From NCBI GenBank assembly GCA_949499105.1, contig CATEFX010000045.1:1-32577 (forward strand): a DNA stretch of 32,577 nt, written 5' to 3'. The stretch's first letter is position 1. Each line of letters starts with the position of its first letter. The DNA is from Formosa sp. Hel1_33_131. Its GTDB lineage: Bacteria > Bacteroidota > Bacteroidia > Flavobacteriales > Flavobacteriaceae. The translations under genes and the position numbers were made by a program. This document shows, piece by piece, positions 7,569-14,771 of this stretch. The notes beneath the pieces are model-generated. The model saw nothing but the letters and a program-made list of their open reading frames with translations, had not been told where the DNA came from and did not search any database.

Positions 7569-7997
7569 TTGGTTCTAGATACAACATACTACAACAAGGA
7601 ACATCGACAATTATTTGAAGAATTTGTTGGTAAACCCTACAGTTTTTTCGAAGCGATCAAACGTGGAGGCGTTGGCTCAAAACGTATGATTGTTGACAAA
7701 GTAAGTCCAAATTTAAATCCAATTTTAAATACGGTTTCCGATCTAAATTATGCTAATATTGAAATGCGAAAAAAAGGCATTTTAATTCATATCACTAAAG
7801 GACAACAGAATTTCACTTGGGCCATTCCGTTTTATCATTTGGTAGTATACAAAACAGATGGGATGAGTATTCATGCTCAAGGAAAGTTCATCCACTTCAA
7901 AAAGTCGAGAAATTTCTATGAAAATAAGAATTTTTTAAGATCTTTATTGGAAGAAAAAATACAGTTTGACGAACAATATAAACTTCCTGTATCATGA
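7569..7997 (+). CDS. Conserved hypothetical protein, 142 aa, photolyase-cluster associated
   Basis: I do not recognise a named domain. The soluble 142-aa product has a conserved-looking N-terminal half with VGKPYSFFEAIKRGGVGSKR and SDLNYANIEMRKKGILIHI, then predicted beta strands (FTWAIPFYHLVVYK, GKFIHFKK) and a basic C-terminal helix. No signal peptide or membrane span. No ATG lies near the start. The TTG at 7569 follows an upstream in-frame stop at 7557 and is 18 bases after the -7 box TATGTTTG. The first ATG (residue 40) would discard the best-conserved part. It overlaps the TIGR03643 gene by an ATGA junction, so the two are translationally coupled. Confidence 0.75.
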   Translation: MVLDTTYYNKEHRQLFEEFVGKPYSFFEAIKRGGVGSKRMIVDKVSPNLNPILNTVSDLNYANIEMRKKGILIHITKGQQNFTWAIPFYHLVVYKTDGMSIHAQGKFIHFKKSRNFYENKNFLRSLLEEKIQFDEQYKLPVS

Positions 7998-8266
7998 ATT
8001 TTAATACTGTAGAATTGGATCGAATTATAGAAATGGCTTGGGAAGATCGCACGACTTTTGAAGCGATTGAACATCAATTCAAATTGAGTGAACAAGAAGT
8101 AATCAAAATTATGCGTACCTACATGAAACCCAAAAGTTTCCGATTGTGGCGAGCACGGGTTCAAGGTAGAAAAACAAAACATCAAAAATTAAGATCATTT
8201 GAATCTGGAAGGTTTAAATGTACAAGACAACGACAAATAACTCATAACAAAATATCAAAGCGTTAA
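7994..8266 (+). CDS. TIGR03643-family small protein
   Basis: A 90-aa basic protein. The first 60 residues match the TIGR03643 pattern: ELDRIIEMAWEDRTTFEAIE, then HQFKLSEQEVIKIMR resembling a helix-turn-helix, then MKPKSFRLWRARVQGRKTKH. The tail (residues 60-90) is rich in Lys/Arg with no clear fold. Family members are typically found beside cryptochrome/photolyase genes, as here, but no function has been shown to my knowledge. The HTH-like helices and basic surface make nucleic-acid binding possible. That is inference only. Its ATG overlaps the stop of the 142-aa gene by four bases. Confidence 0.8.
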   Translation: MNFNTVELDRIIEMAWEDRTTFEAIEHQFKLSEQEVIKIMRTYMKPKSFRLWRARVQGRKTKHQKLRSFESGRFKCTRQRQITHNKISKR

Positions 8267-8274
8267 AATAAATT

Positions 8275-8964
8275 ATGAACAATCAAGTTATTGAAGAAGA
8301 AAAGGATCTGTTAAATGGATTTTCAAGCCACGAAATTGGGGATGACCATCTTTTTACAGGGTTAGAAACGCCGATGAAAAAAGACGCTTTTAAAGTATCC
8401 GATCAAGAAAAGAAAAAGAAAATTGCTGTTTTATTTGAAGAAATAATGGATGTTTTAGGATTAGACCTTACAGACGACTCTCTTAGAGGAACCCCGGAAC
8501 GTGTTGCAAAAATGTATATTGATGAAATATTTTCTGGGTTAAATCCAGCTAATAAACCAAAAGTGGCCTTATTTGATAATAAATATCAATACAATCAGAT
8601 GTTGGTAGAAAAAGAGATTACTTTTTATTCGAACTGCGAACATCATTTTGTGCCGATCATCGGTAAAGCCCATATTGCCTACATTTCTTCAGGAAAAGTA
8701 ATTGGTTTATCAAAATTAAATCGTATCGTGCAATATTATGCGAAAAGGCCTCAAGTTCAGGAACGACTAACCAATCAAATTGCAGAAGAATTAAAAGGTA
8801 TTTTAGGCACTGATGATGTCGCAGTCATTATAGACGCTAAACATTTGTGTGTATCCTCAAGAGGAATTAAAGATGATACCTCTGCAACTGTCACCGCTTT
8901 TTATGGTGGTGCATTTAATACCTCAGCAAAAATTGCTGAATTACAAAATTATTTAAAACTATAA
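8275..8964 (+). CDS. folE: GTP cyclohydrolase I
   Basis: Converts GTP to 7,8-dihydroneopterin triphosphate, the first step of tetrahydrofolate (and other pterin) synthesis. Homodecamer in the cytosol. Seen: zinc ligands C121 and H124 in NCEHHFVPIIGKAHIAYI (split: NCEHHFVPI / GKAHIAYI) and C192 in HLCVSSRGI, with the same 71-residue Cys-Cys spacing as the E. coli enzyme (C110, C181), and the conserved VQERLTNQIAE. The N-terminal 45 residues are a charged extension. Its place between photolyase genes fits supply of the MTHF antenna chromophore. A folE copy in light-regulated photolyase clusters is a known pattern in other bacteria. Confidence 0.95.
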   Translation: MNNQVIEEEKDLLNGFSSHEIGDDHLFTGLETPMKKDAFKVSDQEKKKKIAVLFEEIMDVLGLDLTDDSLRGTPERVAKMYIDEIFSGLNPANKPKVALFDNKYQYNQMLVEKEITFYSNCEHHFVPIIGKAHIAYISSGKVIGLSKLNRIVQYYAKRPQVQERLTNQIAEELKGILGTDDVAVIIDAKHLCVSSRGIKDDTSATVTAFYGGAFNTSAKIAELQNYLKL

Positions 8965-8966
8965 CT

Positions 8967-9191
8967 ATGGATGTTATCAAACAAGCTGAAGCTTTTGAAC
9001 TCAAACCACTCACTTTCAAAACAACGAGTGAACGAATTGAAGCATCAAGAGAAGTAAAAGGATTGATATTGGGAATCAACGAGATTTATAAAACCAGTCA
9101 AGATCCAAAGTTAATGGATCAAATGAAACGCTTAACTGCGATAAAACAAAAAATTGAAAAACGTTTAAAAGGGCGTCCACTAAGAGCATGA
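8967..9191 (+). CDS. Hypothetical protein, 74 aa
   Basis: Not recognised. Small charged helical protein: residues 1-20 carry VIKQAEAFELKPLTFKTTSE, then two predicted amphipathic helices (EASREVKGLILGINEIYK and LMDQMKRLTAIKQKIEKRLKG) and the basic end RPLRA. No signal, membrane span or cysteines. It lies two bases after folE and overlaps the SDR start by an ATGA junction, so it is embedded in the operon and very likely real. Confidence 0.7.
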   Translation: MDVIKQAEAFELKPLTFKTTSERIEASREVKGLILGINEIYKTSQDPKLMDQMKRLTAIKQKIEKRLKGRPLRA

Positions 9192-9871
9192 AAAAAATTA
9201 TTATTATTGGGGGGAGTAAAGGCATTGGAAAAGCAATTACCGAAAATCTTCTTAAGGAGTATGAAGTCGTCAACATCAGCCGAACCCCACCAGATTTCCA
9301 ACATGCGAATCTAACACACCACAGCTGTGATGTGTTAACCGATGAATTGCCTGAAATTGAAGTAGCGGATAGCTTAATCTATTGTCCAGGAAGTATCAAC
9401 CTAAAACCTTTTAATAGGTTAAAGTTAGATGATTTTAGAACGGACTTTGAAATCAATGTGATTGGTGCCGTTAAATCAATTCAAGCCTACACAAAGGCAC
9501 TTTCAAAAAGTGAATCGGCGTCTATTGTGTTATTTAGTACAGTCGCTACAAAATTAGGGATGCCATTTCATGCAAGTGTTGCCACTGCAAAATCAGCAGT
9601 TGAAGGACTCACCAAATCGGTGGCTGCCGACTTAGCGCCTACCATTAGAGTAAATGCGATTGCACCAACCATTACCGATACGGAATTAGCGGCTAAATTT
9701 CTTAGAAATGAACGCATGATTGAAAGTACAATTCAGCGTCATCCTCTAAAAAAATATCTAGCACCCTCAGAAGTCGCTGCAATGGCGGAGTACCTTATTT
9801 CAGATGTCTCTAAATCAATATCAGGACAAATATTTAATTTAGATTGTGGCATTGTATCTCTTAAATTATAA
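9188..9871 (+). CDS. Atypical short-chain dehydrogenase/reductase-like protein
   Basis: A 227-aa Rossmann-fold SDR. Seen: nucleotide-binding GGSKGIGKAI (8-17), N90 of the FEINVIGA helix, the serine in VLFSTVA (S117), and IRVNAIAPTITDTELA after strand 6. The catalytic YxxxK is changed. Counting back four residues from Lys135 in HASVATAKSAVEGL puts Val131 where Tyr should be. Two-residue shifts do not rescue it, since no Tyr is nearby. The protein may therefore bind NAD(P) without classic SDR chemistry. It overlaps the 74-aa gene by four bases and precedes the peroxidase by one base. SDRs are recurrent members of photolyase clusters. Substrate unknown. Confidence 0.85.
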   Translation: MKKIIIIGGSKGIGKAITENLLKEYEVVNISRTPPDFQHANLTHHSCDVLTDELPEIEVADSLIYCPGSINLKPFNRLKLDDFRTDFEINVIGAVKSIQAYTKALSKSESASIVLFSTVATKLGMPFHASVATAKSAVEGLTKSVAADLAPTIRVNAIAPTITDTELAAKFLRNERMIESTIQRHPLKKYLAPSEVAAMAEYLISDVSKSISGQIFNLDCGIVSLKL

Positions 9872-9872
9872 A

Positions 9873-10427
9873 ATGAGACTCTTAATAGTAATGGTTGTCG
9901 TTGCTATAACAATATTTTCAATTCAATCTAAATCGCAATCAAAAATCATCCAAAGTATGTCTTTATATAATATTGAAATTAATAGTATTGATGGAAGTCC
10001 TATCCATTTAAACGAGTACAAAGGAAAACACCTTCTATTTGTGAATGTTGCATCTGAATGTGGCTTTACTGGACAATATGAAGACCTTCAAAAACTATTT
10101 GATACCTATCAAGATAGGTTGATGGTGATTGGGGTTCCTTGCAATCAATTTGGCAGTCAAGAACCTGGAAGTTCTGATGAGATTCAATCCTTTTGTAAAA
10201 AAAACTATGGCGTTACTTTTTTAATGACGGAGAAAGTTGATGTTAAAGGAGATACGCAGCATCCACTCTATCAGTGGTTAACTAAAAAGGACCTTAATGG
10301 TGTTAAGAGTACCTCCGTTAAATGGAATTTTCAAAAGTATTTGATTGATGGAAACGGACACTTTGTAGATTACTTTTATTCAATCACAAAACCATTAAGT
10401 AGTAAAATAACCCGCCAATTTAAATAA
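9873..10427 (+). CDS. Exported glutathione peroxidase (thiol peroxidase type)
   Basis: Reduces hydrogen and lipid peroxides. Seen: the peroxidatic cysteine in VASECGFTGQYEDL, VPCNQFGSQEPG with the active-site Gln, and VKWNFQKYLID with the Trp-Asn pair, giving the Cys-Gln-Trp-Asn tetrad. It is the cysteine, not selenocysteine, form, and such bacterial enzymes usually use thioredoxin. The ATG at 9873 gives a 184-aa protein with an N-terminal hydrophobic segment (MRLLIVMVVVAITIFSIQS) that should direct export. A longer frame from 9846 lies inside the SDR gene and is rejected. Export suggests it protects envelope lipids, which are prime targets of photo-oxidation. Confidence 0.9.
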   Translation: MRLLIVMVVVAITIFSIQSKSQSKIIQSMSLYNIEINSIDGSPIHLNEYKGKHLLFVNVASECGFTGQYEDLQKLFDTYQDRLMVIGVPCNQFGSQEPGSSDEIQSFCKKNYGVTFLMTEKVDVKGDTQHPLYQWLTKKDLNGVKSTSVKWNFQKYLIDGNGHFVDYFYSITKPLSSKITRQFK

Positions 10428-10430
10428 ATC

Positions 10431-10598
10431 ATGTTTGGAATTTTTAAGAAAAAATCACCGATTGAAAAACTTCAGGAACGTTACAAAAAATTAATGTCAG
10501 AATGGCATCAACTTTCATCGACCGATCGCTCCGCAAGTGATGCTAAATATGCCGAAGCACAGACGGTTTTAGATGAAATCGAAAATCTCAGAGATTAA
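10431..10598 (+). CDS. Lacal_2735-type small protein, 55 aa
   Basis: Very short gene between the peroxidase (3-base gap) and tspO (no gap). The protein starts MFGIFKKKSPIEKLQERYKK, continues LMSEWHQLSSTDRSASDAKY and ends in AEAQTVLDEIENLRD. It looks like two helices, amphipathic and charged, with a basic N-terminus that could touch the membrane. The pattern is that of a small flavobacterial family I recall as Lacal_2735. Function unknown. Confidence 0.8.
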   Translation: MFGIFKKKSPIEKLQERYKKLMSEWHQLSSTDRSASDAKYAEAQTVLDEIENLRD

Positions 10599-11060
10599 AT
10601 GAAATTTTACAAAGCATTAATCCTTTTTGTCATCATAAATTTTAGTGCACTTGGAGTTGGTTCTTGGCTCATGAACGATGGTCCTCAATCGGACTGGTAT
10701 ATTCATCTTAATCAAGCGCCATGGACGCCTCATGGATGGGTTTTTGGAGTGGCCTGGAGTAGTATTATGCTGCTTTTTTCGGTTTATATGGCGTATCTAA
10801 TTCAAACAGACCGATCTCAAAAAGCAATTCTATTATTTAGTTTTCAATTTGTATTGAACGTCTTTTGGAACTACCTATTTTTCAACCAACATCTCATCAT
10901 CTTAGGCTTACTGAATATTGTATTTTTAACCTTATTGATGTTCTATTTTCTTGTGGCGTTTAAACATTCGCTGAAAAACAAAACTTTTTACGTCCTCCCC
11001 TATTGCATCTGGTTATTACTGGCGACTTCCTTAAATCTATACATCGCATTATACAATTAA
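10599..11060 (+). CDS. tspO: TspO/MBR family tryptophan-rich membrane protein
   Basis: Five-helix membrane protein of the TspO / mitochondrial benzodiazepine receptor family (153 aa), which binds porphyrins and related tetrapyrroles and takes part in light- and oxygen-dependent regulation and stress. Seen: the conserved loop between helices 1 and 2 with WYIHLNQAPWTPHGWVFGVAW, the following helix WSSIMLLFSVYMAYLI, the helix QFVLNVFWNYLFF with the family's N-x-x-W pair, and a high number of Trp and aromatic residues. The ATG touches the stop of the preceding small gene. Handling of phototoxic porphyrins would fit the cluster theme. Confidence 0.9.
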   Translation: MKFYKALILFVIINFSALGVGSWLMNDGPQSDWYIHLNQAPWTPHGWVFGVAWSSIMLLFSVYMAYLIQTDRSQKAILLFSFQFVLNVFWNYLFFNQHLIILGLLNIVFLTLLMFYFLVAFKHSLKNKTFYVLPYCIWLLLATSLNLYIALYN

Positions 11061-11061
11061 A

Positions 11062-11523
11062 ATGAAATTATACCGATTACACAAAAAGCAAAATTTTCCT
11101 ATTAGTGTGGAAACAGCTTGGGAATTTTTATCAAATCCAAAAAATCTAAAAACCATTACGCCAGAGTATATGAGTTTTGATATCATATCGGGGGCCGATC
11201 GCCCCATGTATGCAGGACAAATTATCCAGTATATTGTAACACCAATTTTAGGAATCAAAACCAAATGGGTCACTGAAATTACCCAAGTTAAAGACCAACA
11301 CTATTTTGTAGATGAACAACGGTTTGGACCCTACGCGCTTTGGCATCACAAGCATTTTATTAAAGCGATTGATGGGGGTGTAGAAATGGAAGATATTATT
11401 GACTATAAAGTCCCACTGGGCTGGCTTGGACAATTGGTGCATCCCTTTATTGTAAAGCCTAAATTAGAAGAAATTTTCGCCCACCGACAAAAGAAATTAA
11501 TCGAATTATTTGGAGATTACTAA
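11062..11523 (+). CDS. SRPBCC (START/Bet v 1-like) domain protein
   Basis: A 153-aa soluble protein of the SRPBCC ligand-binding superfamily, of the subgroup often annotated as cell division inhibitor-like. Seen: start KKQNFPISVETAWEFLSNPKNL, typical of the first strand and helix, a central ITQVKDQHYFVDEQRFGPYALWHH strand pair (split: ITQVKDQHYF / DEQRFGPYALWHH), and the C-terminal long helix LEEIFAHRQKKLIELF. No signal peptide. It sits one base after tspO and its last base overlaps the photolyase ATG. The same pairing of an SRPBCC protein with photolyase is common in light-stress clusters. The ligand is unknown. Confidence 0.85.
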   Translation: MKLYRLHKKQNFPISVETAWEFLSNPKNLKTITPEYMSFDIISGADRPMYAGQIIQYIVTPILGIKTKWVTEITQVKDQHYFVDEQRFGPYALWHHKHFIKAIDGGVEMEDIIDYKVPLGWLGQLVHPFIVKPKLEEIFAHRQKKLIELFGDY

Positions 11524-12827
11524 TGAAGTCAAAAATATCACTGTTTTGGTTTAGAAGAGATTTAAGACTGCACGACAACCATGGATTATTTGAAGCATTA
11601 CAGGCCAACGAGACGGTACTTCCTGTTTTTATTTTTGATCCTGCTATTTTGGAATCGTTGCCTAAAAATGATGCAAGAGTTGAATTTATTCACCACAAGC
11701 TAACTGAAATCAATGCAAGTTTACAAACACACGGAAGTGGTGTGGCTGTTTACCATGGATCACCACAAGCTATATTGGATGAAATTACAAATGAGTTTGA
11801 TGTGAATGCCGTGTATTATAATCATGATTATGAGCCCTATGCACTTGAAAGAGACGCCGATATTTCAAAATTATTAGAATCAAAATCGATCCCTTTTAAA
11901 TCCTACAAAGATCAAGTTATCTTTGAGAAAAATCAAATTACTAAAGACGATGGACTGCCATATAAAGTCTATACACCCTTCTCTAAAAAATGGTTAGCAG
12001 CCTTTAATTCAGAAGACTGTAGGGTGTTTGATTCGGAGAACTTATTGGACCATACACATAAATCAAAGTCATTGAATTGGGTCGATTTGAATGCTATGGG
12101 ATTTGAACCCAATCCCGTTAAAGTTGCGCCCTACAAGGTTGAAAAAGAGATCATAGAGAATTATGAAGCCACACGAAATTTCCCTGCGGTTGATGGGACT
12201 TCAAAATTAGGGCCTCACTTGCGATTTGGGACCGTGAGTGTTCGGGAAATCGTCGCTAAAGCGATTCGACATGAAAATATCACCTTTTTAAAAGAATTAA
12301 TCTGGCGTGAGTTTTTTATGCAGATTTTATGGCATTTTCCGCATACCGTTACACGGAGTTTTAAACCACAATATGATGCCATTAAATGGCGTAATGATCC
12401 CGAAGAATTTAAAAAATGGTGTGATGGAACTACCGGCTATCCACTAGTAGATGCTGGCATGCGAGAGCTAAATCAAACTGGATTTATGCACAACCGCGTT
12501 CGTATGTTGGTGGGTAGTTTTTTGTGTAAGCACCTTTTGATCGATTGGCGTTTGGGTGAAGCTTATTTTGCAGAAAAGCTCCATGACTTTGAACTTTCAA
12601 GCAATGTAAGTAATTGGCAATGGGTGGCTGGTTGTGGCGTTGATGCTGCGCCCTATTTTAGAATTTTCAATCCGACGACACAAGTCACTAATTTCGACAA
12701 AGCGCATACATACATTAAAAAATGGGTGCCAGAGTATCAGGAGTTAACGTATCCTACGCCAATGGTGGATCATAAATTTGCTAGAGAACGTTGCCTCACA
12801 ACGTATAAAGAAGCCCTAGCGAAGTAG
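11523..12827 (+). CDS. phrB: Class I deoxyribodipyrimidine (CPD) photolyase
   Basis: Blue-light-driven repair of cyclobutane pyrimidine dimers. FAD cofactor plus antenna. 434 aa, slightly shorter than E. coli Phr (472). Seen: N-terminal SLFWFRRDLRLHDNHGL, the FAD domain with ELIWREFFMQILWHFP, WCDGTTGYPLVDAGMREL (substrate and FAD helix), GFMHNRVRMLVGSFLCK, and the end NWQWVAGCGVDAAPYFRIFN with the electron-transfer Trp and the Asp-Ala-Ala FAD contact. This is the third and most canonical photolyase of the cluster. It closes the plus-strand run, and the next gene converges with zero spacing. Confidence 0.95.
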   Translation: MKSKISLFWFRRDLRLHDNHGLFEALQANETVLPVFIFDPAILESLPKNDARVEFIHHKLTEINASLQTHGSGVAVYHGSPQAILDEITNEFDVNAVYYNHDYEPYALERDADISKLLESKSIPFKSYKDQVIFEKNQITKDDGLPYKVYTPFSKKWLAAFNSEDCRVFDSENLLDHTHKSKSLNWVDLNAMGFEPNPVKVAPYKVEKEIIENYEATRNFPAVDGTSKLGPHLRFGTVSVREIVAKAIRHENITFLKELIWREFFMQILWHFPHTVTRSFKPQYDAIKWRNDPEEFKKWCDGTTGYPLVDAGMRELNQTGFMHNRVRMLVGSFLCKHLLIDWRLGEAYFAEKLHDFELSSNVSNWQWVAGCGVDAAPYFRIFNPTTQVTNFDKAHTYIKKWVPEYQELTYPTPMVDHKFARERCLTTYKEALAK

Positions 12828-13406
12828 CTATAGTTTTTTGACATATTGAGTGATAATCACAATGTGCTTCCCATCAACTTTCCCTTCAATATAAGTCTCA
12901 TTTTCATGATCTAATGAGATGCGTCTCACAGCGGTCCCTTGTTTGGCAACCATACTCGTCCCTTTGACTTTCAAATCTTTAATTAGAACCACACTATCGC
13001 CTGTTTCTAAAATAACGCCATTCACATCTCTGTGAATAAGTTTGGTCCCTTCCTCCACACCATCGCCAAGCGCCTTTGCCAGCTCTAATGTTTCATCGTC
13101 CAAATACATCATGTCTATCAAATCTTGAGACCAACCGGCCGAAGTGACGCGATTTAACATGCGCCATGCGATAATTTGTACAGGGAAAAATTCACTCCAC
13201 ATACTGTCATTTAGACACCGCCAATGGTTGGGATTGATTAAATCAGAATTTTCAATTTGTGACGTACACGTTTGACACGCATAAATACTATCCGTCAGAT
13301 CTATTTTCTTGGAGGGTTGAAGCGTATAAACATTTAGGTTTTCAGTGGCTTTACAAAGCTCACAGGCCTGTTGGCTACGTTCTTGAAGTGCTTTTTCTAT
13401 GTTCAT
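12828..13406 (-). CDS. PhnA/YjdM-type zinc-ribbon domain protein
   Basis: A 192-aa protein of the PhnA (YjdM) family. Despite the name, a role in phosphonate breakdown is not established. Seen: an N-terminal zinc ribbon with C15/C18 (CELC) and C44/C47 (CQTC), a central helical region with WRCLNDSMWSEFFPVQIIAWRML, and the C-terminal SH3-like PhnA domain (about 120-192) with RDVNGVILETGDSVVLIKDLKVKG (split: RDVNGVILETGDSV / LIKDLKVKG). It overlaps the end of murA by four bases, so it is expressed with it. Its 3' end meets the photolyase 3' end with no gap and no terminator hairpin visible. Confidence 0.87.
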   Translation of the reverse strand: MNIEKALQERSQQACELCKATENLNVYTLQPSKKIDLTDSIYACQTCTSQIENSDLINPNHWRCLNDSMWSEFFPVQIIAWRMLNRVTSAGWSQDLIDMMYLDDETLELAKALGDGVEEGTKLIHRDVNGVILETGDSVVLIKDLKVKGTSMVAKQGTAVRRISLDHENETYIEGKVDGKHIVIITQYVKKL

Positions 13407-14716
13407 GAGTCAATGCGTTCAATCTTGGCACCAATAGCACGCAAGCGATCATCAATATTTTCGTAACCACGATCAATTTGTTCAATATTGTGGATTGTTG
13501 AGGTTCCTTTGGCAGAAAGTGCCGCGATTAGTAAAGATACGCCCGCTCTAATATCTGGAGAGGTCATAGTCGTTGCTTTTAGGCTTGATTTAAAATCATG
13601 TCCAATCACAGACGCACGGTGTGGATCACAAAGGATAATTTTTGCGCCCATATCAATCAACTTATCGACAAAGAATAAACGGCTTTCAAACATTTTTTGA
13701 TGGATAAGTACACTGCCTCTTGCTTGTGTTGCAACCACCAAAATAATACTTAATAAATCGGGTGTAAATCCAGGCCAAGGGGCATCCGAAATGGTTAAAA
13801 TTGATCCGTCAATATAGTTTTGAATTTCATAGCCGTCTGTATGCGCAGGAATAAAAATATCATCGCCTTTTCTTTCGATGGTAATTCCTAATTTTCCAAA
13901 CACATTTGGAATCACACCTAAATCATCCCAACTGACATTTTTAATCGTTAATTCACTTTTAGTCATTGCCGCTAATCCGATCCAACTCCCAATTTCAATC
14001 ATATCGGGTAACATCGTATGTTCGGTACCTCCCAAGGTTTTAACTCCTTCAATGGTGAGCATATTTGAGCCAATTCCCGAGATTTTGGCGCCCATTCTAT
14101 TGAGCATTTTACAAAGTTGTTGTAAATAGGGTTCACAAGCAGCATTGTATATAGTGGTGGTTCCTGTGGCTAAAACGGCAGCCATCACAATATTGGCGGT
14201 CCCAGTGACAGAGGCTTCGTCGAGCAACATATAAGTCCCCTTAAGTTCTTTTGCCTCGACCCCATAGAAATGATCTTCACGGTTGTATCTAAAGTTGGCC
14301 CCTAGCTTTATAAACCCTTCAAAATGCGTGTCTAAACGTCTACGGCCAATTTTATCTCCGCCTGGTTTTGGAATATATCCTTTTCCGAAGCGCGCTAAAA
14401 GCGGCCCTACAATCATGATGGATCCACGTAAACCACGACCATCAACTTTAAAAGCTTCCGTTTCTAAATACTCTAAATTAATCGCATCGGCCTGAAAAGA
14501 ATAACTGCCTTTTGCTAACTTTTCAACTTTAACGCCCAGTTTTCCTAATAACGCAATAAGCTTATTGACATCAATAATATCGGGGATATTGTGAATCGTA
14601 ATTTTATCGGGAGATAATATAACGGCACATAATATTTGAAGGGCTTCATTTTTGGCACCTTGTGGCTGAATGGCCCCTTTTAATTGGTGTCCGCCTTCAA
14701 TTTTAAAAGTTTTCAA
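13403..14716 (-). CDS. murA: UDP-N-acetylglucosamine 1-carboxyvinyltransferase
   Basis: First committed step of peptidoglycan synthesis: adds enolpyruvate from PEP to UDP-GlcNAc. Seen: substrate residues K22/N23 (QGAKNEAL), GRGLRGSIMIVGPLLARFG, and the catalytic loop KPGGDKIGRRRLDTH. The PEP-reactive cysteine (Cys115 in E. coli) is Asp121 here, a natural change known from fosfomycin-insensitive MurA enzymes of mycobacteria, chlamydiae and others. 437 aa, near the usual 420-440. It lies 55 bases after DUF4290 and overlaps the PhnA gene, forming a minus-strand unit. Confidence 0.96.
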   Translation of the reverse strand: MKTFKIEGGHQLKGAIQPQGAKNEALQILCAVILSPDKITIHNIPDIIDVNKLIALLGKLGVKVEKLAKGSYSFQADAINLEYLETEAFKVDGRGLRGSIMIVGPLLARFGKGYIPKPGGDKIGRRRLDTHFEGFIKLGANFRYNREDHFYGVEAKELKGTYMLLDEASVTGTANIVMAAVLATGTTTIYNAACEPYLQQLCKMLNRMGAKISGIGSNMLTIEGVKTLGGTEHTMLPDMIEIGSWIGLAAMTKSELTIKNVSWDDLGVIPNVFGKLGITIERKGDDIFIPAHTDGYEIQNYIDGSILTISDAPWPGFTPDLLSIILVVATQARGSVLIHQKMFESRLFFVDKLIDMGAKIILCDPHRASVIGHDFKSSLKATTMTSPDIRAGVSLLIAALSAKGTSTIHNIEQIDRGYENIDDRLRAIGAKIERIDS

Positions 14717-14771
14717 TGTTGAGTGATTTTAATGAGTAGTAAGTGTCCTGAAATCCAAATCTACATGGATA

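Noticed and set aside
9846..9872. Longer start of the glutathione peroxidase gene
   Set aside because: It runs back into the SDR coding region. The ATG at 9873 gives a clean signal sequence one base after the SDR stop.
13488..14495. Several plus-strand reading frames across murA
   Set aside because: They are shadows of the minus-strand murA gene, with no family resemblance.
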